DNA of 64,000 nt from Microbacterium tenebrionis (GTDB lineage: Bacteria; Actinomycetota; Actinomycetes; Actinomycetales; Microbacteriaceae). Position 1 is the first letter of the stretch. Each line of letters starts with the position of its first letter. Below are positions 1 through 6,747 of this stretch, piece after piece. Where the stretch lies: NCBI RefSeq assembly GCF_903645325.1, contig NZ_CAHJXQ010000005.1:62001-126000 (forward strand), in the 5' to 3' direction. Made by a program: the position numbers and the translations under genes. Below the pieces are notes generated by a model, which was given only the letters and a program-made list of their open reading frames with translations, was not told the DNA's origin and searched no databases.

Positions 1-78
1 GGTGGCGTTGCCGATCTTCTCCTTGGCCTTCCCGGTGGCGTCCTGGGCGGCGTTCTTGATCTTGTCGTCGAGTCCCAT
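1..78 (-). CDS. CsbD family protein (N-terminal part)
   Basis: Only the first 26 codons are inside the window; the gene continues past base 1. The peptide begins MGLDDKIKNAAQDATGKAK, the Lys/Ala-rich amphipathic start typical of CsbD proteins, small general-stress proteins of unknown biochemical role. A purine-rich ribosome site (GAAGGGAG) lies just upstream of the ATG at 76-78. Its position beside GlsB and Asp23 genes fits a stress locus. The family call rests on a short stretch. Confidence 0.75.
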   Translation of the reverse strand, partial: MGLDDKIKNAAQDATGKAKEKIGNAT

Positions 79-131
79 GAGCGGGTCTCCCTTCTTCTCG
101 CGAGCTCGCGCCGCGGGTGCGGCGTGAGTGG

Positions 132-296
132 TCACTTCTCGTCAGTGTCGATGACGGCGTCTTCTGCGGCGGCCATCGCCGCAGCCCCCTCTTCAGGCGA
201 TTCGGACCCGGCAGCGGCAGCGGTGTTGTCGTCCGTGGCGTCGTCGTGATCCTCGGATGCTTTTGAGCTGTTCTTGTCGTGCGATGCGTCGTGCAT
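132..296 (-). CDS. small acidic protein, 54 aa
   Basis: A 54-codon frame starts at ATG 294-296 behind a clear AGGAGA ribosome site. It is almost entirely Asp, Glu, Ala and Ser (starts MHDASHDKNSSKASEDHDD and ends DTDEK), with no hydrophobic segment, so it is probably disordered and soluble. I do not recognise a family. The good ribosome site and its place among small stress genes make it likely to be real, although low-complexity frames are easy to over-call in GC-rich DNA. Confidence 0.55.
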   Translation of the reverse strand: MHDASHDKNSSKASEDHDDATDDNTAAAAGSESPEEGAAAMAAAEDAVIDTDEK

Positions 297-356
297 GCGT
301 TCTCCTGACTAGGCGCTGTGCTATAGCCGAGGGCGGCGGATCCGCCGAGGCCGGGA

Positions 357-902
357 TTAGCGGTGTGTGAGGCGTCGCAGGAGCCCGGCGACGGGTCGCT
401 GCTGTTCACCCTGCTGAGCGCCGAGCACGATGAGTACTCCGGTGAGGGCGGGGAGCACCCATTGCAGGATTCGCTGCTGACGCTGAACGGCAGCAAGTTC
501 GTCCGATGCGTCCGGGTTCGGTTCGGTGACGCCTTTGCCGCCTTCGTCGGCGTGCTTGCTGATCTTCGTTCCAAGGATCCCCGCGTATAAGGTGGCGGCG
601 GCCGCGGCGATGGTGACGGCGAGCTTCACCTTCGTGTTGGTTCGGGCTTCGGGTTGGGATGCCAGTCTGCTCTTGTTCCCGAGGATCAGGCCTGCCCCGC
701 CGGTTCCGTGCACGAGGATCGCGGCGAGCTGGATTGGCGCCCACCGTGCCCAGCCGAGCGAGGAGAGACGGAGTCGTTCTGCGGGGTCTTTCGCTTTCGC
801 GGTTGCACCATTCAGTCCCACCGCACCCATCAGGGTTCCGCCGAACCAGGCGGCAAGTCCGAGGTCGTGCATTGAGCGTACGAGCGTGTTGCGTCCAGCC
901 AT
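357..902 (-). CDS. four-helix membrane protein, unknown function
   Basis: The 181-residue protein starts MAGRNTLVRSMHDLGLAAWF. A longer frame extends upstream, but the extension is Arg/Pro/His-rich and non-conserved in character, so the ATG at 900-902 is preferred. Four hydrophobic segments are visible: near residues 13-33, 55-77, 90-108 and close to the C-terminus (LQWVLPALTGVLIVLG), with a polar stretch between the third and fourth. This suggests a small integral membrane protein. No catalytic motif was seen and the family was not recognised; neighbours suggest a role in envelope stress. Confidence 0.7.
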   Translation of the reverse strand: MAGRNTLVRSMHDLGLAAWFGGTLMGAVGLNGATAKAKDPAERLRLSSLGWARWAPIQLAAILVHGTGGAGLILGNKSRLASQPEARTNTKVKLAVTIAAAAATLYAGILGTKISKHADEGGKGVTEPNPDASDELAAVQRQQRILQWVLPALTGVLIVLGAQQGEQQRPVAGLLRRLTHR

Positions 903-940
903 AGTGTGCGTCCTATCCAGGGGTGTGGGGTGTTGTGAGG

Positions 941-1207
941 TCAGGCTTTGGACTTGCGTCCGACGATGAGGCCGTAGATGAGCAGGACGAGGATCGATCC
1001 GCCGATGGCGAGCAGCCAGGTTTGCAGGGAGAAGAAGTCCTGCAGGGGGGCGTTGAAGATCAGTCCGCCCAGCCATCCGCCCAGAAGGGCGCCGACCACG
1101 CCCAGGAGGAGGGTGATCAGCCAGCCGCCGCCCTGTTTGCCGGGGAGGATGAGTTTCGCGATGGCGCCGGCGATGAGGCCGAGAAGCAGGAAGCCGAGGA
1201 ATCCCAT
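941..1207 (-). CDS. GlsB/YeaQ/YmgE family stress membrane protein
   Basis: This 88-residue protein is nearly all hydrophobic, with the glycine-rich pattern of transglycosylase-associated (YeaQ/GlsB) proteins: FLLLGLIAGAIAKLILPG, then a second Gly-rich helix (LLLGVVGALLGGWLGGLIF), then a third helix and a basic tail GRKSKA. Family members are small three-helix membrane proteins induced by stress and often encoded beside Asp23/Gls24 genes, as here. The ATG at 1205-1207 follows GAAGGA. Confidence 0.85.
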   Translation of the reverse strand: MGFLGFLLLGLIAGAIAKLILPGKQGGGWLITLLLGVVGALLGGWLGGLIFNAPLQDFFSLQTWLLAIGGSILVLLIYGLIVGRKSKA

Positions 1208-1238
1208 GATGTGTCCTTCGTGTAGGTGGTGGGGGTAG

Positions 1239-1487
1239 TTAGTTGCGGCGGGTGAGGGTGGTGATCAGGGCGAGGAGGCCAGCGAGGGAGGAGGCCGATG
1301 GTGACCGTCCGGGTGGGGTTGTGCGCGTACGTGTCCGCACCCAGCCGACCCCCGCCGCCACACCCTGCTGTGCCCGATCTACAGCTGCCGAAATGGCGGC
1401 GCTGATTTCTGCGGTCGTGGAGCCGACTGCTTCCGATGCTCGTTCCCCACTGTTGTAGTCGGGGTCGTTCTCGTCGTGGGTACTCAT
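1239..1487 (-). CDS. small hypothetical protein, 82 aa
   Basis: The 82-residue protein begins MSTHDENDPDYNSGERASEA and has an Ala-rich amphipathic middle (TAEISAAISAAVDRAQQGVA), followed by a basic linker and a short hydrophobic C-terminal stretch (LAGLLALITTLTRRN). It may be a peripheral or tail-anchored protein. AGGCAGG upstream could serve as ribosome site. No family was recognised; it is kept because the start, length and orientation agree with the surrounding minus-strand stress genes. Confidence 0.5.
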   Translation of the reverse strand: MSTHDENDPDYNSGERASEAVGSTTAEISAAISAAVDRAQQGVAAGVGWVRTRTRTTPPGRSPSASSLAGLLALITTLTRRN

Positions 1488-1499
1488 GGTTGTGCCTGC

Positions 1500-1706
1500 C
1501 TACTTGTTGAGCGCGCGAGTGAGCTTCCGGCTGCCTCGCCTACTTGTTGCGCGGGCTGTGCGGCGTGCGGAGCGCACCCCGGGGCTGTTCCACGCCTTCT
1601 TCGCGTTCTTTTTGATGGTGCGGTAGCGGCTGCGTCCGGCGCGCGCGCCGAAGGTGTACGCGCCGAACGCGATCGCCGCGACAAGCAGGATGCGTAGATA
1701 GGGCAT
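1500..1706 (-). CDS. small basic membrane-anchored protein, 68 aa
   Basis: The start is ATG 1704-1706 with a strong AAGGAG site. The peptide opens with one hydrophobic helix (MPYLRILLVAAIAFGAYTFG) followed by a very basic tail rich in Arg and Lys (RSRYRTIKKNAKKAW and RRTARATSRRGSRKLTR). A single-pass anchor with a cationic cytoplasmic tail could bind nucleic acid or anionic lipid; that is inference. A longer frame runs upstream over the next gene but overlaps it and is rejected. Confidence 0.65.
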   Translation of the reverse strand: MPYLRILLVAAIAFGAYTFGARAGRSRYRTIKKNAKKAWNSPGVRSARRTARATSRRGSRKLTRALNK

Positions 1707-1735
1707 CGGTGGTTCTCCTTTCCGGGGAGCCGAGG

Positions 1736-2350
1736 TCAGGCGAGGCGGCGTTCGTCGTGCGCGAGTTTGGCGCGCAGTCCGGAGTGCACGGAGATGTAGG
1801 TGGGGGTGTCTTTGCCGGTCAGGGTGGCGAGGTTGGTGACCAACTGGTCCACGTCCTTCACGACTTGCCGGGGTGAGGTGTTCTGCCTCGGGGTGACGCT
1901 GATGTGCATCACCGGCTGCTTGCGGATGTCGTTGGCGGTGACGGAGGAGAACAGGATCTCGTCCCGCTGGTTCAGGGAGTGCTTCAGCGCATCGGAGACG
2001 AACGATTCCTGCACGGTGACCCGTCCCAGAGGGGACTGGGAGCCGGTGGAGCGCAGGACCGTGTGGGTGCGGCCCCCGCCAATGCGGGTGAGAGCGACGA
2101 TCAGCAGGATCACTAGGAAAACGATCAGCACCAGCGCGGCGATCGCGATCCAACTGACCGCGGTCGCACCGATCAGTGTCTGATCGACGACGCCCTCCAG
2201 CCAGGACTGTCCGGCCTCGGTCGCGCCCGTCCAGTACTCGGTCGCGGCCGGCCAGACGATGATGGTCACCAGCACGGCACCGATGGCGAGGAAGAGCAGC
2301 CCGACGATGAACAGGACAATCCTGTTCAGGGCGCGGTTGGTGCGGTTCAT
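1736..2350 (-). CDS. alkaline shock response membrane anchor (AmaP)-like protein
   Basis: The 204-residue protein has two N-terminal membrane helices (about residues 11-32 and 66-88) separated by a short extracytoplasmic loop, then a soluble cytoplasmic domain of about 110 residues. This is the layout of AmaP, which tethers Asp23 to the membrane in Firmicutes. The domain has the alternating beta/alpha pattern of Asp23-related proteins (HISVTPRQNTSPRQVVKDVDQL). It is the last gene of a five-gene chain: its ATG overlaps the upstream stop as ATGA at 2347-2350. The family call rests on topology and context more than on sequence identity. Confidence 0.7.
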   Translation of the reverse strand: MNRTNRALNRIVLFIVGLLFLAIGAVLVTIIVWPAATEYWTGATEAGQSWLEGVVDQTLIGATAVSWIAIAALVLIVFLVILLIVALTRIGGGRTHTVLRSTGSQSPLGRVTVQESFVSDALKHSLNQRDEILFSSVTANDIRKQPVMHISVTPRQNTSPRQVVKDVDQLVTNLATLTGKDTPTYISVHSGLRAKLAHDERRLA

Positions 2351-2931
2351 TGCTCGTCCTCGTTCTGTTTCGGGCGCACGACGCGGACCCGGGGCTTCAG
2401 TGTGGGGGTGAGCTCGTAACTGTCCACCTCGGTTTGCACGATCGACTTCAGCGGGGCGGCATCCAGCGGGATACCGAGGCCGGGCCGGAGGGTGACATCG
2501 ACGGTGCGGTGGGACACGCCGACGGTGATGTCCTCCCGGGACAGTCCGGTCTCTTCGCTGAGGTGCTGCGCGACGGACGCGGCGATGACCCCGTTATCGA
2601 CCAGGACCGCGCGTTCCCCGAACTGCATCTGGTGCTTGGAGAGACGCCCAGGGGCGAGGGCGAGGAACAGGAACACGAACCCGATGATCGCGAGGACCAC
2701 ACCGGCAAGGATGATGATCCAGCCGGGACGTTCGGTGGGCAGCCCGATCAGGAACCCGGCTTGCGCTGCCGGGCCGAGAAGCAGCGCCGGCTGGGCGAGG
2801 AGGTACAGGACGATCTCGGTGCCCAGGTAGGTCAGGACGAGGATCATCAGCACTACGGCGATGATCATCGCGACGGTGCGGGGGGAATGCGATTCCCGGC
2901 GCAAGACGCGCCGGAAGGCGGGGCTGCTCAT
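2347..2931 (-). CDS. DUF6286/Asp23-like two-helix membrane protein
   Basis: The 194-residue protein has a basic N-terminus (MSSPAFRRVLRRESHSPRTV), two hydrophobic segments (about 19-43 and 72-93) and a C-terminal domain beginning near GERAVLVDNGVIAASVAQHLSEE that continues with Asp23-type beta strands. Actinobacterial Asp23 clusters regularly contain such a DUF6286 protein. It overlaps both neighbours by ATGA, so the cluster is translationally coupled. Probable role: membrane-associated partner of the Asp23 assembly, inferred from context. Confidence 0.7.
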   Translation of the reverse strand: MSSPAFRRVLRRESHSPRTVAMIIAVVLMILVLTYLGTEIVLYLLAQPALLLGPAAQAGFLIGLPTERPGWIIILAGVVLAIIGFVFLFLALAPGRLSKHQMQFGERAVLVDNGVIAASVAQHLSEETGLSREDITVGVSHRTVDVTLRPGLGIPLDAAPLKSIVQTEVDSYELTPTLKPRVRVVRPKQNEDEQ

Positions 2932-3317
2932 CTCACTCGTTTCTGCTCGGCGATCACAGCGCCGGTGATGGTGACATTTACCCGGGTGACCTCGCGGCCG
3001 GTGATCTGCCCGATCCGGTCCCGTAGCTGCTCCTGGACCCGCGCGACACGCTCCAGTACCGGGGTGCCGGCGGTGATCGCGGCTGTGTCTTCCAGGTTCG
3101 GGATCGGAAGGGGGGTGCGGATGGTGACCGCCATCCCACCGCGCGCCTCGGCGACGTCAATGTTCACGTCGCTACGGTCCACCTTCAGGGTGGTCGCGGC
3201 GGTTTCTTCGGCGATCTTGACCAGGACGCGCTCTTTCACGGTGATCCGCCCCGGGGCCGCCCCGGCGGCGACCCGCTGGGGGTCTCCGCCGGGGTGACCG
3301 GCTCCTGCCGCGACCAT
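2928..3317 (-). CDS. Asp23/Gls24-like protein
   Basis: The start chosen is ATG 3315-3317, which forms a TAATG junction with the upstream stop; a longer upstream frame is only antisense-style Arg/Ser/Pro sequence. The 129-residue product has a Gly/Ala-rich beginning followed by an Asp23-type fold: RITVKERVLVKIAEETAATTL, a strand GGMAVTIRTPLPIPN, a long amphipathic helix and the closing strand TRVNVTITG. Asp23 proteins form submembrane assemblies involved in cell-wall homeostasis. It lies between the small membrane gene and the DUF6286 gene. Confidence 0.75.
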   Translation of the reverse strand: MVAAGAGHPGGDPQRVAAGAAPGRITVKERVLVKIAEETAATTLKVDRSDVNIDVAEARGGMAVTIRTPLPIPNLEDTAAITAGTPVLERVARVQEQLRDRIGQITGREVTRVNVTITGAVIAEQKRVR

Positions 3318-3505
3318 TACGAGGTGCGCCGGCCGGAGAACGCGTTCGCGAGGCCGCGGACGTCGAGCTTGCCCGACACGACTCGGCCCACGAGCGCACC
3401 GATCCCCATGAACAAGGCGACCAGGAGGAATCCCCAGAACCCGAACAGCAGGATCGACACGGCAAGGATGACGCCCAGCAGGGCGCCGGTCACGGTCGGG
3501 CTCAT
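3317..3505 (-). CDS. small integral membrane protein, DUF2273-like
   Basis: The 62-residue protein has two adjacent hydrophobic helices (GALLGVILAVSILLFGFWGF and VALFMGIGALVGRVVSG) and a short polar tail. This size and topology match the DUF2273 small membrane proteins that accompany Asp23 in Gram-positive bacteria, where they act as membrane partners. The ATG at 3503-3505 overlaps the Asp23 stop as ATGA, and its own stop overlaps the next start. The name is by analogy. Confidence 0.7.
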   Translation of the reverse strand: MSPTVTGALLGVILAVSILLFGFWGFLLVALFMGIGALVGRVVSGKLDVRGLANAFSGRRTS

Positions 3506-3987
3506 GAGACGCGCGACTCTTCCTCGTTCTTGTCGTCCGAGGGCAGGTGCACGTCGTTGACCTCGACGTTGACCTCGACGACCTCGAGTCCGACCAGCGA
3601 GCTGATCGCGCCGGCGACTGCGGCGCGGACATTGGAGGCGACGTCCTGCACGGGCATCGGGTACTCCACGACGATGGTGATGTCGGCGGCGGCCTGGGTC
3701 TCGCCGACCTCGACCTTGACGCCCTGGGCCTTGTCGTCCGCGTTCACGACGTTACGGATCGCGCCGAGCGCGCGGGCTCCGCCGCCACCGAGCGCGTACA
3801 CGCCGGGAACCTCACGGGCAGCGATACCGGCAACCTTGGCCACCACACCGTCGGCGATGGTGGTGGTGCCGGCGGCGGACTCGTCACCGGCCGGGCGGGG
3901 AGCGAAGGAACGGTCGACCCGGGAACCGGTGGCCGGCTTGGGCGCGGCGGGAGTGGTGGGAGCAGCGGGGTTCAGGTCTTCAGCCAT
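3502..3987 (-). CDS. asp23: Asp23/Gls24 family envelope stress response protein
   Basis: The 161-residue protein starts after a Pro/Ala-rich tail of about 40 residues and then shows the canonical Asp23 domain: TIADGVVAKVAGIAAREVPG, a short Gly-rich turn, VKVEVGETQAAADITIVVEY and the closing VVEVNVEVNDVHLPSDDK. Asp23 assembles beneath the membrane via AmaP and guards the envelope against alkaline or wall stress. It is the first gene of the minus-strand cluster. An AGAGGA-like site precedes the ATG at 3985-3987. The divergent ECF sigma gene 140 bp away is the obvious candidate regulator. Confidence 0.9.
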   Translation of the reverse strand: MAEDLNPAAPTTPAAPKPATGSRVDRSFAPRPAGDESAAGTTTIADGVVAKVAGIAAREVPGVYALGGGGARALGAIRNVVNADDKAQGVKVEVGETQAAADITIVVEYPMPVQDVASNVRAAVAGAISSLVGLEVVEVNVEVNDVHLPSDDKNEEESRVS

Positions 3988-4060
3988 GGGAATCCTCTAA
4001 CGGTAGTGATGAGGCACACAACGGTCTGGTCGGCCGCTGTGTCAGGGCGATATGCTCGCG

Positions 4061-4073
4061 CTTACAATGTAAG
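4061..4073. promoter_or_regulatory. perfect palindrome in the asp23/sigma divergent region
   Basis: CTTACAATGTAAG reads identically on both strands around a central base. It lies in the 138-bp space between the divergent asp23 (start 3987) and sigma factor (start 4126) genes, in locally AT-rich DNA. Its position suits an operator or part of a promoter that serves both directions. No regulator is assigned from sequence alone. Confidence 0.45.
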
Positions 4074-4125
4074 AGTCGCCTCCGGGCACATTCGTCACAA
4101 ATTGGTTGAAAGAATTTTTTGCGAC

Positions 4126-4698
4126 ATGAGTTCACGACGCGACATCCCCTCCCCCGACCTGGTCGAGGTTGCCGACGAGATCCTCGCCGAGCGGGCGATC
4201 GGCGGGGATGCGGACGCGTTCAAAGCCCTCATCGTCCGGTACGGGTCCCTAATCCGGGCGTATGTGGCGCGGATCGTGGGATCGCTCACCGACGCGGATG
4301 ACGTCACTCAAGAGGCTCTCTACACCGCCTGGCGTCGACTGCCGGAGCTGCGCGACCCGGCCGCGGTGAAACCCTGGCTGATGCGCGTCGCGAGCCGGCA
4401 CGCGTTCGCCCATCTCCGACACCGACCCCCCACCGAGCCACTACCGATCCTGGACGCGGCCTACCCCTCCACCACGGAGCCCGAGACCGTCGCCGTTCGC
4501 AACGCGCAGCTGACCGCGTTGTCCCAAGCCCTAGACAACCTCCCGGACCAAGAGAGACGCTGTTGGCTGCTCCGCGAAGTCGGAGAACTCAGCTACGACG
4601 ACATCGCGAAAGAACTCGACATCCCTCGATCCACCGTTCGAGGCAAACTAGCCAGAGCCCGCGCGAGCATTCACGCGCAGATGGAGGGATGGCGGTGA
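4126..4698 (+). CDS. ECF-type RNA polymerase sigma factor
   Basis: The 190-residue product begins MSSRRDIPSPDLVEVADEI. It has region 2 near residues 25-95 (DAFKALIVRYGSLIRAYVAR and DADDVTQEALYTAWRRLPEL) and region 4 near 130-185 (ALDNLPDQERRCWLLREVGE and SYDDIAKELDIPRSTVRGKL, a helix-turn-helix). The length is normal for an ECF factor. The upstream frame can be extended by about 190 codons, but that part overlaps the divergent asp23 region and is rejected. It overlaps a Cys-containing Asp23-like gene that could be its anti-sigma factor. Probable targets are the flanking Asp23 operons; this is inference. Confidence 0.9.
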   Translation: MSSRRDIPSPDLVEVADEILAERAIGGDADAFKALIVRYGSLIRAYVARIVGSLTDADDVTQEALYTAWRRLPELRDPAAVKPWLMRVASRHAFAHLRHRPPTEPLPILDAAYPSTTEPETVAVRNAQLTALSQALDNLPDQERRCWLLREVGELSYDDIAKELDIPRSTVRGKLARARASIHAQMEGWR

Positions 4699-5291
4699 CT
4701 GATCACAGCACCACCCGCGCACTGGACTGCGGGAAAACCATCGACGAGCTCAGCGACTACCTCGCCATGGACCGGATCCCCTTCGACCCGACCATCGAAA
4801 CCTGCCCGGAATGCCTCAACGCCCTACACGCCCTCGACCAGGTCGCCCAGCTCTCCCGCGATCTCCTCGACGATGATGCCGCCCACCTGACCCCACCCCC
4901 CGCAGGATGGTTGGACACGATCATGACCAGCATCCACCACGACGTCCGCGCGGGAAGATCGCTGCCCCTGCACCACCCCGACCCGAGGGTGCACCTCAGC
5001 GTCACCGAGGGTGCCGTGCGGGCGCTGCTGCGGTCTGTCGCCGACCAGATCCCCGGGACCGTGATCGGCAAAGCCCAGATCAACGGTGATGCTGAGAAAC
5101 TCGGCGCACCCGTGACGATCAGTGTCACGCTCAGCATCGCCTGGGGCACCCCGATGACCCCGACCGCGCACGATGTCCGCCAGCGCATCTACAACGCGCT
5201 CAGTACGCACACCCACCTCAACGTCACAGCCGTCGACGTGACCATCGAAGACGTCCACGGCCACGACACCAGCCGTAGGGAGCAGCCATGA
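4695..5291 (+). CDS. Asp23-like protein with N-terminal Cys motif, possible anti-sigma factor
   Basis: GTG 4695 is preferred because GGAGGG (4683-4688) lies six bases ahead and the start overlaps the sigma stop as GTGA; ATG 4689 is the alternative. The first 50 residues resemble a zinc-finger anti-sigma domain: a Cys in ALDCGKTIDEL and then TCPECLNALHALDQVAQL. From about residue 95 it becomes Asp23-like (VTEGAVRALLRSVADQIPG, VTISVTLSIAWG, VTAVDVTIEDVHG). No membrane helix is present. Coupling to an ECF sigma gene suggests an anti-sigma role in which an Asp23 module replaces the usual membrane sensor. That role is inferred. Confidence 0.7.
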   Translation: MTDHSTTRALDCGKTIDELSDYLAMDRIPFDPTIETCPECLNALHALDQVAQLSRDLLDDDAAHLTPPPAGWLDTIMTSIHHDVRAGRSLPLHHPDPRVHLSVTEGAVRALLRSVADQIPGTVIGKAQINGDAEKLGAPVTISVTLSIAWGTPMTPTAHDVRQRIYNALSTHTHLNVTAVDVTIEDVHGHDTSRREQP

Positions 5292-5638
5292 GCACCGAGA
5301 CCCCCGCCTCTGATCACCAGCCGGCATCATTGCTCAATCCGAACGTTCTGACCGCCACCGTCCGCGACGTTGACGGTGTCACAGACCTGTTCGCGCCCGC
5401 ATCAGCGATCACCCAGGTCCCACATCTGGTCAGCGCGATCGCCACCGGCCAAGACGAACGCTACAACCGTGTCGACATCGCCACCCGCGGCGTCACCACC
5501 GACATCACTGCTCGCATCGGTGTCGGAAGCAGAATCCCCGCCCCGGACACGGCACGCCGCGTTGCCGACACCATCCTCGACAGCATCGGCGACCACCCCG
5601 ACACGATCATCACCGTGCAGATCTCCCGCATCGCCTGA
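5288..5638 (+). CDS. Asp23-like small protein
   Basis: The 116-residue protein starts at ATG 5288, overlapping the preceding stop as ATGA. After a disordered beginning it carries a degenerate Asp23-type pattern: strand VDIATRGVTTDITARIGVG, helix DTARRVADTILDSIGDH and closing strand IITVQISRIA. It lacks the Gly-rich centre of the main Asp23 protein. Its position in the sigma operon suggests it belongs to the same envelope-stress response. Confidence 0.65.
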   Translation: MSTETPASDHQPASLLNPNVLTATVRDVDGVTDLFAPASAITQVPHLVSAIATGQDERYNRVDIATRGVTTDITARIGVGSRIPAPDTARRVADTILDSIGDHPDTIITVQISRIA

Positions 5639-5649
5639 GGGCAAACCCA

Positions 5650-5796
5650 GTGACAGGTACGGGCGGCGGCGCTTGCGTGCGCTGCGGGCACGACCCCGAC
5701 GAACACCACAACACCTGCCGGGTAGACCTGCTCACCCGACGCCGCTGGGACAAATGCCCATGCCCTGGACACCTGGAGCTCGACGCTGACCAATAG
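5650..5796 (+). CDS. Cys-rich microprotein, 48 aa
   Basis: A GTG start at 5650, eleven bases after the previous stop, opens a 48-codon frame. The product contains CVRCGHDPDEHH, then NTC, and later KCPCPGH, giving five Cys and four His in arrangements suited to binding zinc. No family was recognised. It is the fourth gene of the sigma-led operon and too short for routine gene callers. The start codon lacks a strong ribosome site, so translation may depend on coupling to the upstream gene. Confidence 0.55.
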   Translation: MTGTGGGACVRCGHDPDEHHNTCRVDLLTRRRWDKCPCPGHLELDADQ

Positions 5797-5894
5797 CCAC
5801 CCCAGCGGACACCTGCTCGCCCGCGCCGGTATGCGCGCGTCTATCGTGGGTGTCAAGGCCGGGATCGGCCCTCTCACATCCGGAGGTGCGCACC

Positions 5895-6338
5895 GTGGCG
5901 CAAACCAAGACAGACAAGAAAAAGACGGCGAAGAACGAGAAGAAGAGTTCCACGAAGGCCGCGAAAAAGGCCCTCGACCGCGCCGAAGAAGCCGTGCGGA
6001 AGGCCCGCAAGGCGGTAGCCCGATCATCCAAGAAGCTGCGCACCCGCGCCGCAGAGCTCGCCCAAGAATCCCAGGAACTCTCCGCCAAACACGCCAAAGC
6101 CCTCCGACGCAGCGTCACCTCCATCGAAGAGAAAGACACCCAGAACCCGTCACCCCCGCCGACCGCTACACCCCTGCCCCGCACGTCAACGCGAAAGGCC
6201 CGCTCCGCACAGGAAAGAACGTCTTCCACCCCCACGCTGAAAGAACTCCGCACCCAAGCAAGAGAGCAGAAAGTCACCGGGTACTACCGGATGAACAAAG
6301 CTACGCTCGTCGCCGCGCTCACCCCACCGCGCACCTAA
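5895..6338 (+). CDS. Lys/Ala-rich protein with C-terminal Rho-N/SAP-like motif
   Basis: GTG 5895 is chosen because GGAGGTG lies six bases upstream; an earlier ATG at 5850 lacks such a site. The 147-residue protein has a Lys-rich coiled part (VAQTKTDKKKTAKNEKKSS, ALDRAEEAVRKARKAVARSS), a Pro/Thr/Arg linker and a C-terminal module near residues 113-141 (TLKELRTQAREQKVTGYYRM) that resembles the Rho N-terminal or SAP-like helix-extended-loop-helix. The composition resembles a histone H1-like DNA-binding protein. A role in nucleoid protection under stress is an inference from composition and neighbours. Confidence 0.65.
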   Translation: MAQTKTDKKKTAKNEKKSSTKAAKKALDRAEEAVRKARKAVARSSKKLRTRAAELAQESQELSAKHAKALRRSVTSIEEKDTQNPSPPPTATPLPRTSTRKARSAQERTSSTPTLKELRTQAREQKVTGYYRMNKATLVAALTPPRT

Positions 6339-6747
6339 CTCACCAAGTCAGGATCCCCGACCACCGTGCCGCCATCCCGGGCCAGCAGACGACAGCTGGT
6401 GGCAAGAAGACGCCATCTCGTGACGGTGACCCGTTGGTCGCAATGGGCGCCCCCTTTCTCGCGAGTCGCAGACAATGCCCTGGAAGCAGGTTTGCTTGCA
6501 GGACTCGTCAGCTTGCGACGTGTCGAGAGATTCCCACGATGACAGTTGGCGCGGCCCCGCGTCGATCACGAAGAGGGTTGCTCGGCTTGGGGAGTTACTA
6601 GTGTTCCTTGGCGGCCCTATCGTCGATGACAAACGCCCGTCCAGGGCAGAAACATGTCACGGCAAAGTTGCCTCGGCCCGGCCGAAACCAGCCGATATGA
6701 GTGACATCTAGTGTCATCCGACGGCATTTCCGACATCGGAGGAAGAT
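6339..6747. other. 409-bp intergenic region without a supported gene
   Basis: This stretch separates the stress operon from the convergent ABC1-kinase gene. Its base composition is somewhat less GC-rich than its neighbours. Short open frames exist on both strands, the longest about 90 codons, but none has a good ribosome site, a recognisable domain or plausible composition. No tRNA, strong hairpin or repeat was found. Confidence 0.5.

Noticed and set aside
3547..4125. Upstream extension of the sigma factor frame.
   Set aside because: It is the antisense of asp23; the ATG at 4126 gives normal ECF length.
6475..6711. 78-codon plus-strand frame in the gap between the stress operon and the ABC1 kinase.
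   Set aside because: No ribosome site, no recognisable composition and no conservation evidence.
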